Of a DNA stretch of 64,000 nt, positions 10,590 to 22,250 are shown one piece after another (position 1 is the first letter of the stretch; every line of letters starts with the position of its first letter). A program made the position numbers and the translations under genes. Under the pieces are notes generated by a model. That model made no database searches. It had not been told where the DNA came from and saw only the letters and a program-made list of their open reading frames with translations. The stretch comes from Gnetum montanum (taxonomy: Eukaryota; Streptophyta; Gnetopsida; Gnetales; Gnetaceae): assembly GCA_015680685.1 (NCBI GenBank), contig MNCI01000596.1, positions 750,612-814,611 of the forward strand, written 5' to 3'.

Positions 10590-11084
10590 CTACAAGCATA
10601 ACAATCATTAGAAGGTTAGAATGAAAACCAAACTTAAAATCATAGAATATAACTAGAAGCGTTAAGACATGTGCATACTTAGCTCCTCTTCCTCCTTTAG
10701 GATGACAATGAGGGATGCACTTGGCGCTACCTCACTAGATAAGGCATCTACATCATTTAGATCTATGTTGGCTAATGCTTTAGCCTCATGCTATTGTAGG
10801 AGCACCTCCTCTACACACCTTCCTCTGCTGCAATGGCTACATGTCTTTATGCTTCATCATTCGCAATATCTTGGGCTACCATGTCCCAATTCTTATCTAC
10901 CACCATAGCACATAAAAATAATTGATTAGTATGTAAAACCATAACATGGCCATAAGTCTTAAAATGTAGAATAATCAAAACATAGATAAAAATTACCTAT
11001 GACTACATGATGTGATGTTTCAAGCTTAAACTTGAGCTTCTTTTAGGTATGTTTCTTTGATGTTGGTGGTGCTTCCTCTATGAG

Positions 11085-11273
11085 CTATTTGAGCCTAGCC
11101 TTGGCTGCCTCATCAGCCTTAGTATGTAAGCTTTGGGCCATCAGGATGTTCATTGAAACTATCAAGGGCTTCTCCCCCATGTTGTTAGGGGATTCACACC
11201 ACCTACCACCAAGATCCTTAGTGGTAATAAATAGTGACTCATCCATCTCATCTGGTGGGTTTTGGACTTGCAT
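11085..11273 (-). pseudogene. Element D gene, exon-like open segment
   Basis: An open stretch, MQVQNPPDEMDESLFITTKD and onward, ends in a Lys-rich tail. A donor-like TAG|GTAATTTT follows at about 11000. It lies in order between exon C (12019-11515) and the internal exon (10589-10449). No D' counterpart is visible because D' is cut upstream of this point. Confidence 0.35.
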
Positions 11274-11514
11274 GGTTGGATAAATGTGCTTTATCCAAGT
11301 CCTAGAAAGCTAGGTTGGGTCTTGGGCTATCCATCACCCATTCCTCCACACCATTAAGAACTTTACAAACCTCTTTAAATAACATACAAATAATTGATAA
11401 TGCATGTGGATGTGGATAGAGGTATAGCCCAATTGCCAAGGAAGTCATCTAATTGAATTTGGTATTCTCTATTAGCACCTTCTTAATGGTCCACCCCTAT
11501 GCAATACCGATTAC

Positions 11515-12019
11515 CTTCTTTTGTGATAATAGCTTAGGAAAAGCATGAGATCTAAATAAAGGATATGATGCCTGTGCTTTAGGACTTGTCAAACTATCCA
11601 TAGAAAGCCTAGAGTGGCCCTTACTAGCACCAGAACACTCCAAAATTTTCTCATGATGGCTTGCTTCCTTCACTATTTTGGTGGAAAATTTTGTTCCATT
11701 AGTGGAAACACCAAACAAGTTACAAATGGTGGCCTTATTGATGGGTATGGTAATTACAACACCTCAAATTTTGGTGTTGAAATGATTGGCTCTTGCATCA
11801 AAGGAGTCAATGACATTTAGAATCTCTATGATGAGGATGGAAGGAATAGGTGCCATGAATACATCAAGCAAACTTGCATGCTTAATGTTTGCTTGAATGT
11901 ATGTAGATGCATGTCCCCTCAATTACTCCTATGCTAGTATCACCTCATCAAATTTTAGGATGAGGGTATCCTCATGATGTCCTGAAATTGACAAGGTAAC
12001 GTCGGTAGAGGTGGAAGGT
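11515..12019 (-). pseudogene. Element D gene, exon C
   Basis: After a weak acceptor (TTTTCAAG|ACC) the frame runs through FDEVILA, HASLLDVFMAPIPSIL, VITIPINKATICNLFGV and EASHHEKILECSG, ending at a donor AAG|GTAATC. The plus-strand copy at 38620-39083 gives the matching FNEVEVA, HVGFLDLFMAPTSTIL, VIILSIDENTFCNLFDV and EVGHHKEVKAWFG. The match at protein level in two inverted copies shows this was a real coding exon. The pattern, with a hydrophobic DxFxxP core, loosely recalls plant transposon-associated proteins, but I do not recognise the family. Confidence 0.6.
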
Positions 12020-12123
12020 CTTGAAAAGTGTTAGGCCTCGATGTAGGCATGTCTAACAACTAGTAAAATACTTAAAACATTAGTAACCATAAAAACATTA
12101 GCCATTACAATCCATGTATTTAC

Positions 12124-12403
12124 CTTTCTTCTTCTTGCTCAATGTGGTTTATGTAGAAGTCCCAACAATAAAGGTTTGATCCTAGGTGCTCTTGGAGTCC
12201 ATCCACTAGCTATGCATTGTCTTGTTGACCATGAAATTCTTGTAGATAGGGTTGAAATCCTTATTGTATCTATCAAAGTCCCCTCTTAACTATCACATGC
12301 AATAGTTCTCATCTTGCAACCCTTGGTAAATAAACCTAAAGTAGTTTAAGCCACCACCAAGGTTTGATTATTAGTGATCAAGCCATGATCATTAATCCTA
12401 TAC
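12124..12403 (-). pseudogene. Element D gene, exon B
   Basis: An acceptor TTCTTGTAG and a donor AAAG|GTAAATAC delimit this stretch. It contains DFNPIYKNFMVNKTMH and ends in a basic LSKKK. The D' copy at 38140-38462 has NYTQVFAPFFKRCVATKRIH and ends in RKKRG|GTAAGAAC. The intron sits at the same place after the basic run in both copies. In-frame stops are present. Confidence 0.5.
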
Positions 12404-12494
12404 CTACAAGAATTTCATAAAACTAACAAGTTAGGAAAGGTAACTTAACTAAATAAAGTCAAAAATATCAAAACACTATAATAACGATGCTTAC

Positions 12495-12938
12495 CCTTGT
12501 AGATGGCACACAGTGCTAGGTGGGTTTTGAAATAACATGTGGTCTCTCTACATCATCATCAAAGTATTATCAACATTATACTTACGATACTTTGGAATAT
12601 TCCAAATCTTCACAAGGTATTGTTTGTTGATGAGGTCTATTACCTCCCCTACTACATGAGGTGACAAATCATCAATTATGAACTTGGCAATCAGACTAGA
12701 TGCCCAAGGGATCAATGTCTCCACTATGACCCCAACCACATCTATAGCCAAGTGTGATCACAACATCATAATAAGGTTCTATAGGATGTAGGCAAGGAAT
12801 TCCCTTGTCCCTAGTTGAAACCACAAGGAGCCCCTCTCTAGGATCATGTCAAGTAAAGGGGTATTTTCATTGGGTTGGCTGATACAACATAGGATGCGAA
12901 CCAACTCAACCATAATGGGTATGGATTTTAATAGGACC
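12495..12938 (-). pseudogene. Element D gene, exon A
   Basis: The acceptor CCCCATGTAG is conserved as TCCTATGTAG in D' (33398-33407). The exon reads MVELVRILCCISQPNENTP, then SLWFQLGTREFLAYIL, then after two stops FIIDDLSPHVVGEVIDLI and KIWNIPKYRKYN. D' carries VELVGILCCVSLPKPNTPP and LWFXLGTREFLIYLP. The donor AAG|GGTAAGC lies near 12494. Two inverted copies keep the frame and splice sites, so this was a genuine exon, now broken. Product unknown. Confidence 0.6.
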
Positions 12939-12949
12939 CTACATGGGGA

Positions 12950-15900
12950 AAAAAACACTATTAGAATCATGTCTCAACACTTAGGATTTCTTAATCAATT
13001 TTACAAAACATCCTAGTTAGTGATGAAATTATCCTCCACAAAAACCTTTAAGGTGCTTGTTAAAATTCATTAAGAATCTCAACAACAATTTCATTACAAC
13101 CCCTGTAGCCTTCACGAATTATGGCCAAAATCATGCCTTAATCCAAAAACATATTAAAAATAATAAATAATAAATAAATAGTATTAAAACCTAGGAGATG
13201 GCCAAATAGGAAAAAGTTTGCTAAAAATAGTAAAATTTTTATTTCTCATGAAATCAAAGTTAAAGCATAGTAACTATCCTTATACATCTCCAAGAGCATG
13301 GGACACTAGGAACAAAAATTTCTAAGCATGTCCATGCTGCCCATCTCCAACGGGTAAATTGTTACAACCAAGAAAAACCTTTACATACATGACTATATAG
13401 GAAAATTTGTCAAAAATTAACTATAGCTCTGAATTCAATGATTCCACCATTGTTGGAATCCTATTATGAGCTACACAACCATACTAGAAACTTTGAAGAT
13501 TCTTAAAGATTTTGATAGAAAATAGAGCAAACCAAATAGTAACTTGACCATCAAAGAAAAAGCCCTAAATCATGTGACCATAGTAAATAATTCATTAAAA
13601 ATTTGTTTTAACTTTGATTTTAGTGATTCCACCATGAAAAGAATCTTGAAATCATGAGCTACATAGACATAACCAAGACAAACAAAAAAGCTAGCCATTT
13701 TAGCAAAAAATACAAAATACTGAGTAGTAACCTAGCCATTAATGAAAACCCATTTTTGCACAAGTTTAAAGAAAAATTCATAAAAACTTCTTTCTAACCT
13801 TAAATAGAGTGATTACACATTTTTTGGAAAGCCTAAGCCAACATCTATGCAACAATAACTAAAACATAGCCAAAACCCTTACCATTTCTTTGGAAAAAAT
13901 TTCATAAAGTTGCATGAAAATTTGAAAATGACACAAGTCCTAACTACACAACCTAACTAAAATAGCCATAACTTTGTCATTACAACTCCAAATTAAGAAA
14001 GAACATAGCCATTAAAAAATGTAAACATAATAGTAAAAGCCCATAATGTTAGATTACAACAATATTTAGCTGTTTTCATTATAAAAAATTCATAACTTTG
14101 CTTGCCTTTTTCACCAAGGAAAACATTAAAAAAATAATAAAATTCATAAATCCTAATTTAATTTTTCTATGAATTAAATTAAAAATAGCCAAAAGAAATT
14201 TAAACCAATGTTAAAACTATCAAAATAGGGGATGCAATTTTTTTGAAATTTAATTTTGACAAATATTAAGGCCTAGATTTGATAAAAGCAACTCCATCCC
14301 GAAATTGATGGAAAAGCACATGAAAACAAGAAACCTAATTTTAAAATTGAATCTACCAAAGATTGAATAACAAAATGACCTTAGATATATGTAGAAATAT
14401 CAAAAATATGAGGTTGATGTTTGTCAAAATTTTATTCTGCCCACTTCCTCAGCCTAGATTTGACAAAAACGATCCAATCCTAGCTAGGAAGACTATGAAA
14501 AATGGCTAGGAAACTAAAGAAAATAGCTAGAGTTGGCCCACCTTGGAGTGAGTGAGGAGGATTTTTGGATTGAAACAAGCCTAGGTAGTTAGAAGATATT
14601 CTATTTAGTCTAATCTTCCTTTTAGATCCGTTTGTTTCTACTATTTCCTCCATGATGCTTCATCTTTTCTTCACTAAGGTTGAAAAGATGAGAAATATGG
14701 AAGGATTGAAGTATCTATGCTAGCTAGGAAGAAGATATGTGCTTCCACATTAAGAATGAGAAGTGTTGTGTAGCTAAAACCTCTGCTAGAACTTCCCTCC
14801 AATGTTCTATGGGTTGAATGAGAGTTGTAGTATGTGTTTAAAACAAATTTGACCTTAAAAACTAGATTAAAACCTAAACACCTACTCTCATATCCCTATT
14901 GCCAATTTTGTAAGCTAGAACTCAAAGTGCACTAAAATGTAAGGGGAGAAAAGTATTTTCTACACTTGGAATGGTGGGAGAAAAACACTAAGGTCAAAGT
15001 TTTGAATTTTTTGTGGTGGATCCCACCATATTCCTCCCATGCAAGGTGTGAAAATGTTAAATACGCTGAATTTTCCATCCCTTAGAACCCATATGACCTT
15101 GATACAACCAATCCAACCCCATATCCACACTTTGTAACATGGATCCATCATGGATACCAACCTCCATTTTCTTACAACACTTCCACACTAACTCCCTTGC
15201 CATTTTTGGTAGCTGTGAGGTACCTCATCTAACTTTGGGCTTCAAAAGAGGGTTAAATCTTGTTAAAACCTAACATTTTTGGCTTCCATGATAAGGCAAC
15301 ACTACTTAGAGTGGAGCTAAAGGGGGTAACACCCATACTTGCCCTCCCAATGCCCATCTAACCTAAATCTAATCCTTCAAGTGGGCCATCATGACCTAGG
15401 ACCCTCCTAGTCACCCCTAGTAGCCCTGAAGCCTCACTAAATCTAGTTGAAAGTGCTTAAAACCTTTATATTTGATAGATTCATGCTTAGGAAGGCCTCA
15501 TCCACACTAGGAAGCATGGATCTAGCATGGATGGATGGGGAGATGACAAAAACTACTAAAATCGACCACCTAGTTACCTTTTTAAGACTCTAAGACCCTT
15601 TGGTAGCTTCCAAAAGCTTAGAATGATAAAAAATAACTAAATTTTTTATTTCAAAACTTCTCTGTAGTGGTGAATCCCTCCTCCATGCTGGCTAGCATGG
15701 AGCTAGCATGGAAGCCCAGGGAGTATGCAATAAAACCTAAATTATGATCAAAATAGAAACATAACCTACCCTAGTAACCTTTAGACCTAGTTGAAGCCTT
15801 CCAGAACTATTAGACATCCCAAAATTGATCAAAATTGGTAAAATCCATCATTCCCTTACCATCCATGCTAGGGCCACCATACCTACTATGGGGAAAGGGG

Positions 15901-16640
15901 ATGATGATTTCATGGATACCTTGAAGCCTTTAAATTAATGAATTTTAGCATTGAATCCTAGCCCTCAATCCCTATAGCCTTGCCAACTTTGAAACCCTAT
16001 CAAATCTTGCCAAAAGTGGCCAAAAGCTTAGGTTCAAGTGAATCCATTGTAAGGGGTATCTTATCCATACTGATCATCCTAGCCTTAGCATGAATAAAAG
16101 GGAGCAAAGATAAAACTTATGGCAGCAAACCAACCCTTTTGGAAGCCACCAAACTTCTAGAAGTTAACCAAAATAGCTTAAAATTATTCCCTTGGAGTCT
16201 CCATATTGGGAAGGATCCTATCCATGCTAGGCAGTGTGGATCCAACATGGAATTAGATGAGTAAGCCTAAGAACCATCTAAAAGCCCTTGAAATTACTAA
16301 ATTTTGATCCTAGGCTTTAACCATTAACACCAACAACTTGGAGACACACATGCATGAAAAAAACTAAAAAAAATAGTAAAAAATAGGCTTCCTTAGATCT
16401 TCCACATTGAGGGTCACTCCTACCATTCTAGCCAACATGGATCTAGTGTGGAAGCTAGGGGGTAACATGAAAAACCACTTAAAGACCCTCAAAATTGCTT
16501 AATTTGGGCACCAAACCCAATCCTTTGACCTTGACAACTCTAGGAGCTAACATGCATCATTGATTGTGGTTAAAACTAGCCTAGGTATAAGATTTTTTAT
16601 CTATCCACACTAGGGAAGGTCTCTTCCATGCTGGGTAGTG
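12950..16640 (-). other. Non-coding leader of element D
   Basis: About 3.7 kb without a credible gene. It matches the plus-strand leader of D' (30000-33400) in inverted orientation and is rich in diverged phrases such as tagcatgg and tccatgct. The small open frame at 14960-15160 is not supported by the D' copy. Confidence 0.5.
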
Positions 16641-16787
16641 TAGATCAAACTTGGAGGAGCTGCTTTTCCACTGTTGATAACAAATTGACACTCCCAGAGA
16701 TCAAAAACCTATGCCAATACCTCTGAGCTAATGATATTATGGATTGCAATGATACAATTCCAAGGACAGAGGATAACGATGATGCTC

Positions 16788-17463
16788 TCAACAATGTTGA
16801 AGAATATCTTCTTCTATGGCTGTGTAGATGTCTTGATACCAAGCATGCACCCATGGATTTTGATAATCCAGATGATAGTAGAAAGTAGATGCTAGGAAAT
16901 ATGCTAGAGAATCAGTTTCTTTATGCAACAAATGCCATGTAAGGGATTGGATTCTTGTAAAATAATGCAAGCCACCATGTTCTTCTATTTGGATTGATCT
17001 AATGACATTTTGAGGGAAGCCATCAGGGAAATGTCTTGGAGTACAACCATATCGTTGCCACCATGGTAAAAAGGATTGAGTTACTTGACAACTAGGGTCA
17101 AAAATAATATGGTACACATGGAAGGCATTGGGTTGATACATTGGCTAGTCATGAAGGAAATCAGGAAAGGTAACCTCAAAATCTAAATTTCTAAAATTTA
17201 CCATAGTTTTTAGGGCTACTTTCTTCCAGGCATTATTTTGACAGATACCATAGGATGAACGGGTTACACTAGTCCATACCTGAAGGTTTTTATTTATTTC
17301 ATAGAATTGATTCCATTCAAATACATGATCTGATTTGTATCGCTCCATTTCATTATTCTATAAATACTGATTAGTTATATTCACACCACGTAATCTTCTA
17401 GTATGTCTTCTTTGCCATCCTTCTTGATATAAAAGCTCTGTACATGCTTAAACACACATTAGA
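16788..17463 (-). pseudogene. Pararetrovirus distal frame of unknown function
   Basis: Downstream of RNase H on the same strand, and in a different frame, is a reading of about 220 codons with TAG stops near 17360 and 17144. It includes FEWNQFYEINKNLQVW, then a Trp/His/Tyr-rich part with GGLHYFTRIQSLTWHLLH and WVHAWYQDIYTAIEEDIL. No transmembrane segment, zinc site or known domain is evident. Its place fits a last viral gene, such as a transactivator or accessory protein, but the text does not resemble one I know. Confidence 0.45.
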
Positions 17464-17466
17464 AAT

Positions 17467-18849
17467 TCACAAATGAAATTCTTTGGTAAGATAATCTGCT
17501 AATGAATTTTTCTTACCATCTATAAACTGACTTTCAAAATTAAAATTTGCTAAAAAGAGACTCCAACGTATAAGTCTAGTGTGGGCTACTTTATTAAGAT
17601 TCTTCACTTGGAGATACTTATCAAAATGCTTTAGATCACTCCTTATGATGAAATGAGTTTCTTGTAGGAATAATCTAAACTTTTCTACACCTTTTATTAT
17701 AGCTAATAACTCTTTATGGGTGCTATTGTAATTTCTTTCTGCTGGGTTAAATTTACCACTAGCGTATCTGCATATGTATATAATACCATCCAAATATTCC
17801 TTTAAGACACATCCCTAAAATTCATATGATGCATCACATTCTAGGATGAGTTTACTTGTTGTTGGTAATTTTAACTGAGGGAGATTCTAGCACTGTTCTT
17901 TTATTCTCTTGACTGCTTGGGTATGTTGGATGGTCCAACTTCCTACATCTTTTGTTAGCATTTGATTTAATAATTTTCTATCTTGAGCTAACTTTACATA
18001 AAATCCTAAGATATAATTAATGCAACCTAAAAAGCATTGTAATTGCTTTTTATCTTTTATCTCATCAGGAAAGTTTTGTATTTGTGTCAAGGTATGGTCT
18101 TGCAGATGTATTCTACCATGAGTTATTATCATTCCAAGGAATTTCATAGTTTCCACACCAATTTCTATTTTTTTCTTGGAAGGAGACAATACTAAACCAT
18201 TATCATAAACTGTATGATAAAACTGTTCTAAATGTTGTAAATGTTGTTAAGCATTTTTAGATAACATCAATATATCATAAATATATACTAAAATAAAACT
18301 ATATTGTCTAAATATTTTATCCATGGCTTGTTGAAATATTGATGGTGCTATTTTAATACCAAATGGAAGTACATTCCATTGATACAAACTACCAGGTACA
18401 GTAAAGGTTGTCTTCCACCTATCTTCTGGAACTATTTGGATATGCCAAAATCCTGATTTTAAATCAAACTTGGAATAAATATGAGTATTTTTGAGTCTTT
18501 GAAAAAGATCATCTTTCGAGGGTATTGGATGTTGGACAGGTTTAATGATTTTATTTAAAGGTTTATAATTTATGACCAATCTCTTTTTGCCTCTTGTTAA
18601 CTTTGCTCTCTTATTGACATAAAAGGTAGCACAGGAAAACATACTTGTACTAGGCATAATAAATCCTTTATCCAGTAAATCTTTAATTTCTTTTTCACAC
18701 TCTTGTCGTAACTCAGGACTCATTCCAATATGATGTGCCTTTGTCTTAATTTTCACATTATCGATTAAATCTATGTGGCACCAATGTTCCTTTTGATGTC
18801 TAAATGCAACAGGAGTTTCACTGGCAATGGTTAAAAGATTTTGTTTCAT
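17467..18849 (-). pseudogene. Pararetrovirus reverse transcriptase and RNase H
   Basis: RT signatures in order are a SMFSCATFYVNK segment, YSKFDLKSGFWHIQI, a WNVLPFGIKIAPSIFQ segment and the catalytic box at about 18265-18290. The box reads YIYD where YxDD is expected, so one catalytic Asp is lost. RNase H follows with YASGKFNPAERNY, a Ser-Asp in IIRSDLKHF and a final LADYLTKEF. RT and RNase H share one frame with in-frame stops at about 18244, 17887 and 17810. The frame opens just before the upstream protease frame closes, so protease and RT are in different frames. Confidence 0.75.
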
Positions 18850-18862
18850 TTTTCCAAATTCC

Positions 18863-20092
18863 TCAAATTTGTGTTATTTGATGGATTACCCATGTCGTTG
18901 GTTTGATAGGTTTGACTTCTTCATAACATTTAAATCTTGTCATAGGATAAAATATTCTTTTATATTCATATTTTTGTAGTATGACTTTATCCTTAGTAAT
19001 TTGATAAGGCTCTAATAATTTTAAATTATCTACGCCTATCAACATAAAATAATCTAGGTAATCTATCAGATGGACAGTAAAATAGATAATATTACCTAGA
19101 GGTGTTTGTATAGGTAATGATGTATTTTTACTAATATTTTTATCTACTTTATCAAATCTAACTAAAAAAGGTTTTGTTTCTTTCCACCGATAAGATGTAA
19201 CTATACTAGATTTAGCTACAGATACTTCTGTGGCTGTGTCAATTAAGGTATCAATAGGATATGGTTTGTAATCATCTAATTTTATCCAAAAAGTACAAAT
19301 GGGTACAGCTAGAGGAGTTTTTTTATTACTATGAATCATTAAAGGATGATTTATTTTTGTTTCTAATTCATAGATACATCTGTTATCAGATTCTTCCTCT
19401 AATTGTAAAGCTTCAATTTCATGTTGAGCCCATTTGATAAACTCTTGGAGCTAATTAATTCTTTGGGTTCTCCATATCGACTTATTGACACTTTCTGATA
19501 TTGTAGGTAAATAGATATCTTCCTCCTTTTGTTCTTTCTGTGGACTAGGAAGTTTCTCTATTTCCTGTTGTTTACCTTTTTCTTGTGATTGTTTATATCT
19601 TTCTAGCTCTTCCATTTCTTCTTCTATACTTTCTAAAGATTGGACTGGTTGAGCATCTAGAAAGCTATCTTGAGTTCTTAAGGCTTGTTTTAATTTTTTA
19701 TATTCATCTTTTTTATTTTTAAGTTGCGATTCTATATACATATACTTTGGTATATTTTCTAAGGGAGTATTATTTAATTTTTCTTTTAATTTTCCTACCT
19801 CAAGTTTGAGATCTTCTACTTCGTTTTCTAACTGAATGTCATATCTATTGGTTGTAGATGGGGAAGGAATTCTCGACATTCCATACAAACCTAAAGATGG
19901 AGGTGTTCGACTGCCAAATAAACCTCTAGATGTCAAAGCAGATTTTGATGACCTAGATGATCTGGCTCTATTCATATGCATTTCATAATAGTCCTCATCA
20001 TCATTAGGTTCTAAGACATCTAACGGAAAAGATGCAGAGCTATCCCTCGGACAAAAAGAAACGTTGCGTTCGAAATCACTAGGTTGATCTGA
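18863..20092 (-). pseudogene. Pararetrovirus coiled coil and aspartic protease
   Basis: The first half (about 19860-19500) is Glu/Lys/Leu-rich with heptads and should form a coiled coil. The second half has LIDTATEVSVAKSS, the protease active-site region with DTA in place of DTG, and later YFMLIGVDNLKLL, which resembles the conserved hydrophobic-Gly motif of retropepsins. It is in the same frame as the coat-like region upstream, separated only by stops at about 20093 and 19452. It reads as the middle of one polyprotein. Confidence 0.6.
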
Positions 20093-21583
20093 CTAAGAAG
20101 GAGAGTTAATATTGTAATCTTCCTGACTATGGTAAACAATATCCTTTTGTGGATCATATTGTATATTATCGTCAGAAAGATATTCATAAAATTGTTCATT
20201 CAAATTATATTTTTGGATGAAATGCATCTTTTTAGGATGCTTCTCCTTGTCTGGACATTGATTTGCAAAGTGAGAACCTTGGCATAAGTAACATTTTATG
20301 TCTTTACGTTTTAACTTATTTTTTTGTCTATGGAAATAACTAGGATATTTTCGAACATGCTTAGGTTGTTTCCTACACCATTGTTTTCCTGATGGATGTA
20401 TTCTACTTTTACCTTTATGTTTAGTTTGTTGTTTATGTTTGTCCTTATAATATTTTTCTTCCAGACATAGGTCTAAACATAAACTCTTCCCTAGTTTTTT
20501 AGACAAATCCTTCATTAAGGTTTGTGTCTATTCATTGTAACACATTTCTCTATTTATATCAAATAGGAATTGTCTGATTTGACCGAATGACATTTCACCT
20601 AGAATTAAATCCTATTTCTTTAATTCTACAAGGTATTTATTACAGAATGGTTGTGGCAAAGAACCAATCAAATGTTCTTTTGTGACAACTTCATGTGTTA
20701 ATTTACCTTGGTAATACCAAACTTCCATTTCGTTGAGATAGGATTGTAGCTCTTGTATTCTACTTAATATAGCTTTGAAAAAACTATTCCTATATACGGA
20801 TTCTAAATTAGTTTTAACTCCTAAAAATTCTTTTATAATAGAATTTAAAAATACTACAACTGGTGACATGGTTAATTTGTATTCTATTGCAGGAGGGAGA
20901 TTTGTCCACCATCATTGTATGATTCCTTGGAAGTTATATGTTTTAATCACTATGGCAAGATGTGGATCTTTTTCTTCTAAAAAGATTTGGGTGTCAAGAA
21001 ATGATTGGATTGCATCCACAACCTCTTGTCTTTCTTTTATATTTTTATTATCCATAGAAAAGGTAGGTTGATGTATACCGGCCTTTCTCATTTGTGTCAT
21101 TAATACTTCCATAGGTTTAACCATCTGTGTATATTTATGATGTTACCTAACTAGATCTTCTTCTTCTGAATCTAAAGGTGTAGGTTTAGTATCTACAGTT
21201 GAAGAAGATTTTTCATCTCATCTTGTGTTCATATTAATATGAAGTTTTCCTAATCTTGTTTGTAATTTCTCTTCAGCTATTCTTTATTGTTTTCTTTTAT
21301 ACCTAACCTTATGTGTATGACTAAGTTTAGGTGGAGAATGAGTTGAAGGAATTCTAGATGAAGATTTAGACGATGAAGGGATATATGGTGGTGCAGAAGG
21401 TTGAGGATTCTTTGGCATCCAAACCTTTACAAGATATCTCATATCTTTTCTCATGTCATCCAAGACTTTTACTTCTAAAGCTTGATACTCTAGTATTTCA
21501 CCCAATGTTGTATTACCCCAATTTTGTAAACAGATGATGTCAGATGGTGTAGAAGAAGTGGCTTTCATTTTCATATGATACAC
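20093..21583 (-). pseudogene. Pararetrovirus coat-like protein with zinc knuckle
   Basis: The frame holds a Pro/Ser-rich linker, then FLDTQIFLEEKDPHLAIVIK with YNFQGIIQ and, after a stop, WWTNLP. These are features of caulimovirid capsid domains. A highly basic Lys-rich region with CYLCQGSHFANQC follows at about 20290-20250. The knuckle is one residue short of CX2CX4HX4C. Stops occur at about 21284, 21218, 21152, 20909 and 20612, most of them TAG or TAA. All pieces are in a single frame. Confidence 0.6.
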
Positions 21584-22247
21584 TGAGTCTATACCAGTAG
21601 CATCCTTCTGGTTGAACTATAATTGTTGTTCCAGTTCCTAAAGTTTGTCTCTCCCAAAATTTCTTTAGGTGCTCTTCTTCTTTCTTTTTAAGCTCTTCAT
21701 CTACCCTAGCTTTCATAGGGTTTTCTTGTGTAGGATTCTCTATTTCTTTTTCTTCTTCTTTTACATTTGCATGTAAATGAGAAGATGATGTAACTAAAGC
21801 ATCACACTCCTTACATTTATGGTGAGAGTATGATTGGATTAATTCCTTATGATGACAGGAAGGATCATCTACAGAGATTGATGGTTCTGAAGAGGATTCA
21901 TCTTCAATTATTTTCCTTTCTCCTTTTTCTTCTTTTAATCGTAATGCTTTTTTCCTTTGTAGGATATGTCTAATTTTAGCTTCTTGTTCTTCTATAGGTT
22001 TTGTTAATCTACCAGGGGAATAAGAAGGGAAGAAAGCATTTGAAGAAAACAGTTTAACAGATTCTTTTGGTGGAGCATTTAATAGAGGATCATAATCTAC
22101 AAATTTAGGTGGTTTAAGTTTAACTTGTGTACACCTTTTTGTATGTGTTGTTGATGGTATGAGGTACTCAAAGTATGTTGAATAATCAGATGTCATAGCC
22201 TCAAGTTTATGCTTGTTAGACCTTGTTATCACCTTGAATCTCATCAA
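21540..22247 (-). pseudogene. Pararetrovirus N-terminal Cys/His and coiled-coil protein
   Basis: An open stretch of 235 codons with LKPPKFVDYDPLL near the start, a helical Arg/Lys/Glu segment, a His/Cys cluster (HHKCKECD) and a Glu/Lys coiled coil. It is in a different frame from the coat-like region, with an overlap of about 40 bases. It may be an upstream viral gene or a frameshifted N-terminus of the coat polyprotein. No movement-protein motif is visible. Confidence 0.4.
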
Positions 22248-22250
22248 CTC

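Larger units (their letters stand above)
16650..22250 (-). mobile_element. Endogenous caulimovirid-like pararetrovirus, decayed
   Basis: On the minus strand, the order is an N-terminal coiled-coil/Cys-rich protein, a coat-like protein with zinc knuckle, a coiled coil, aspartic protease, RT, RNase H and a distal frame. There is no integrase and no LTR. This order and the RNase H text fit Caulimoviridae. It lies inside the leader of element D, whose two halves meet at about 16640 and 22250. I see no 30K-type movement protein. It is not infectious as it stands: the frame is broken many times and the RT active site is changed. Confidence 0.7.

Noticed and set aside
20775-21071. Plus-strand frame of 98 codons
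   Set aside because: Shadow of the pararetrovirus coat-like region, which has the motifs on the minus strand.
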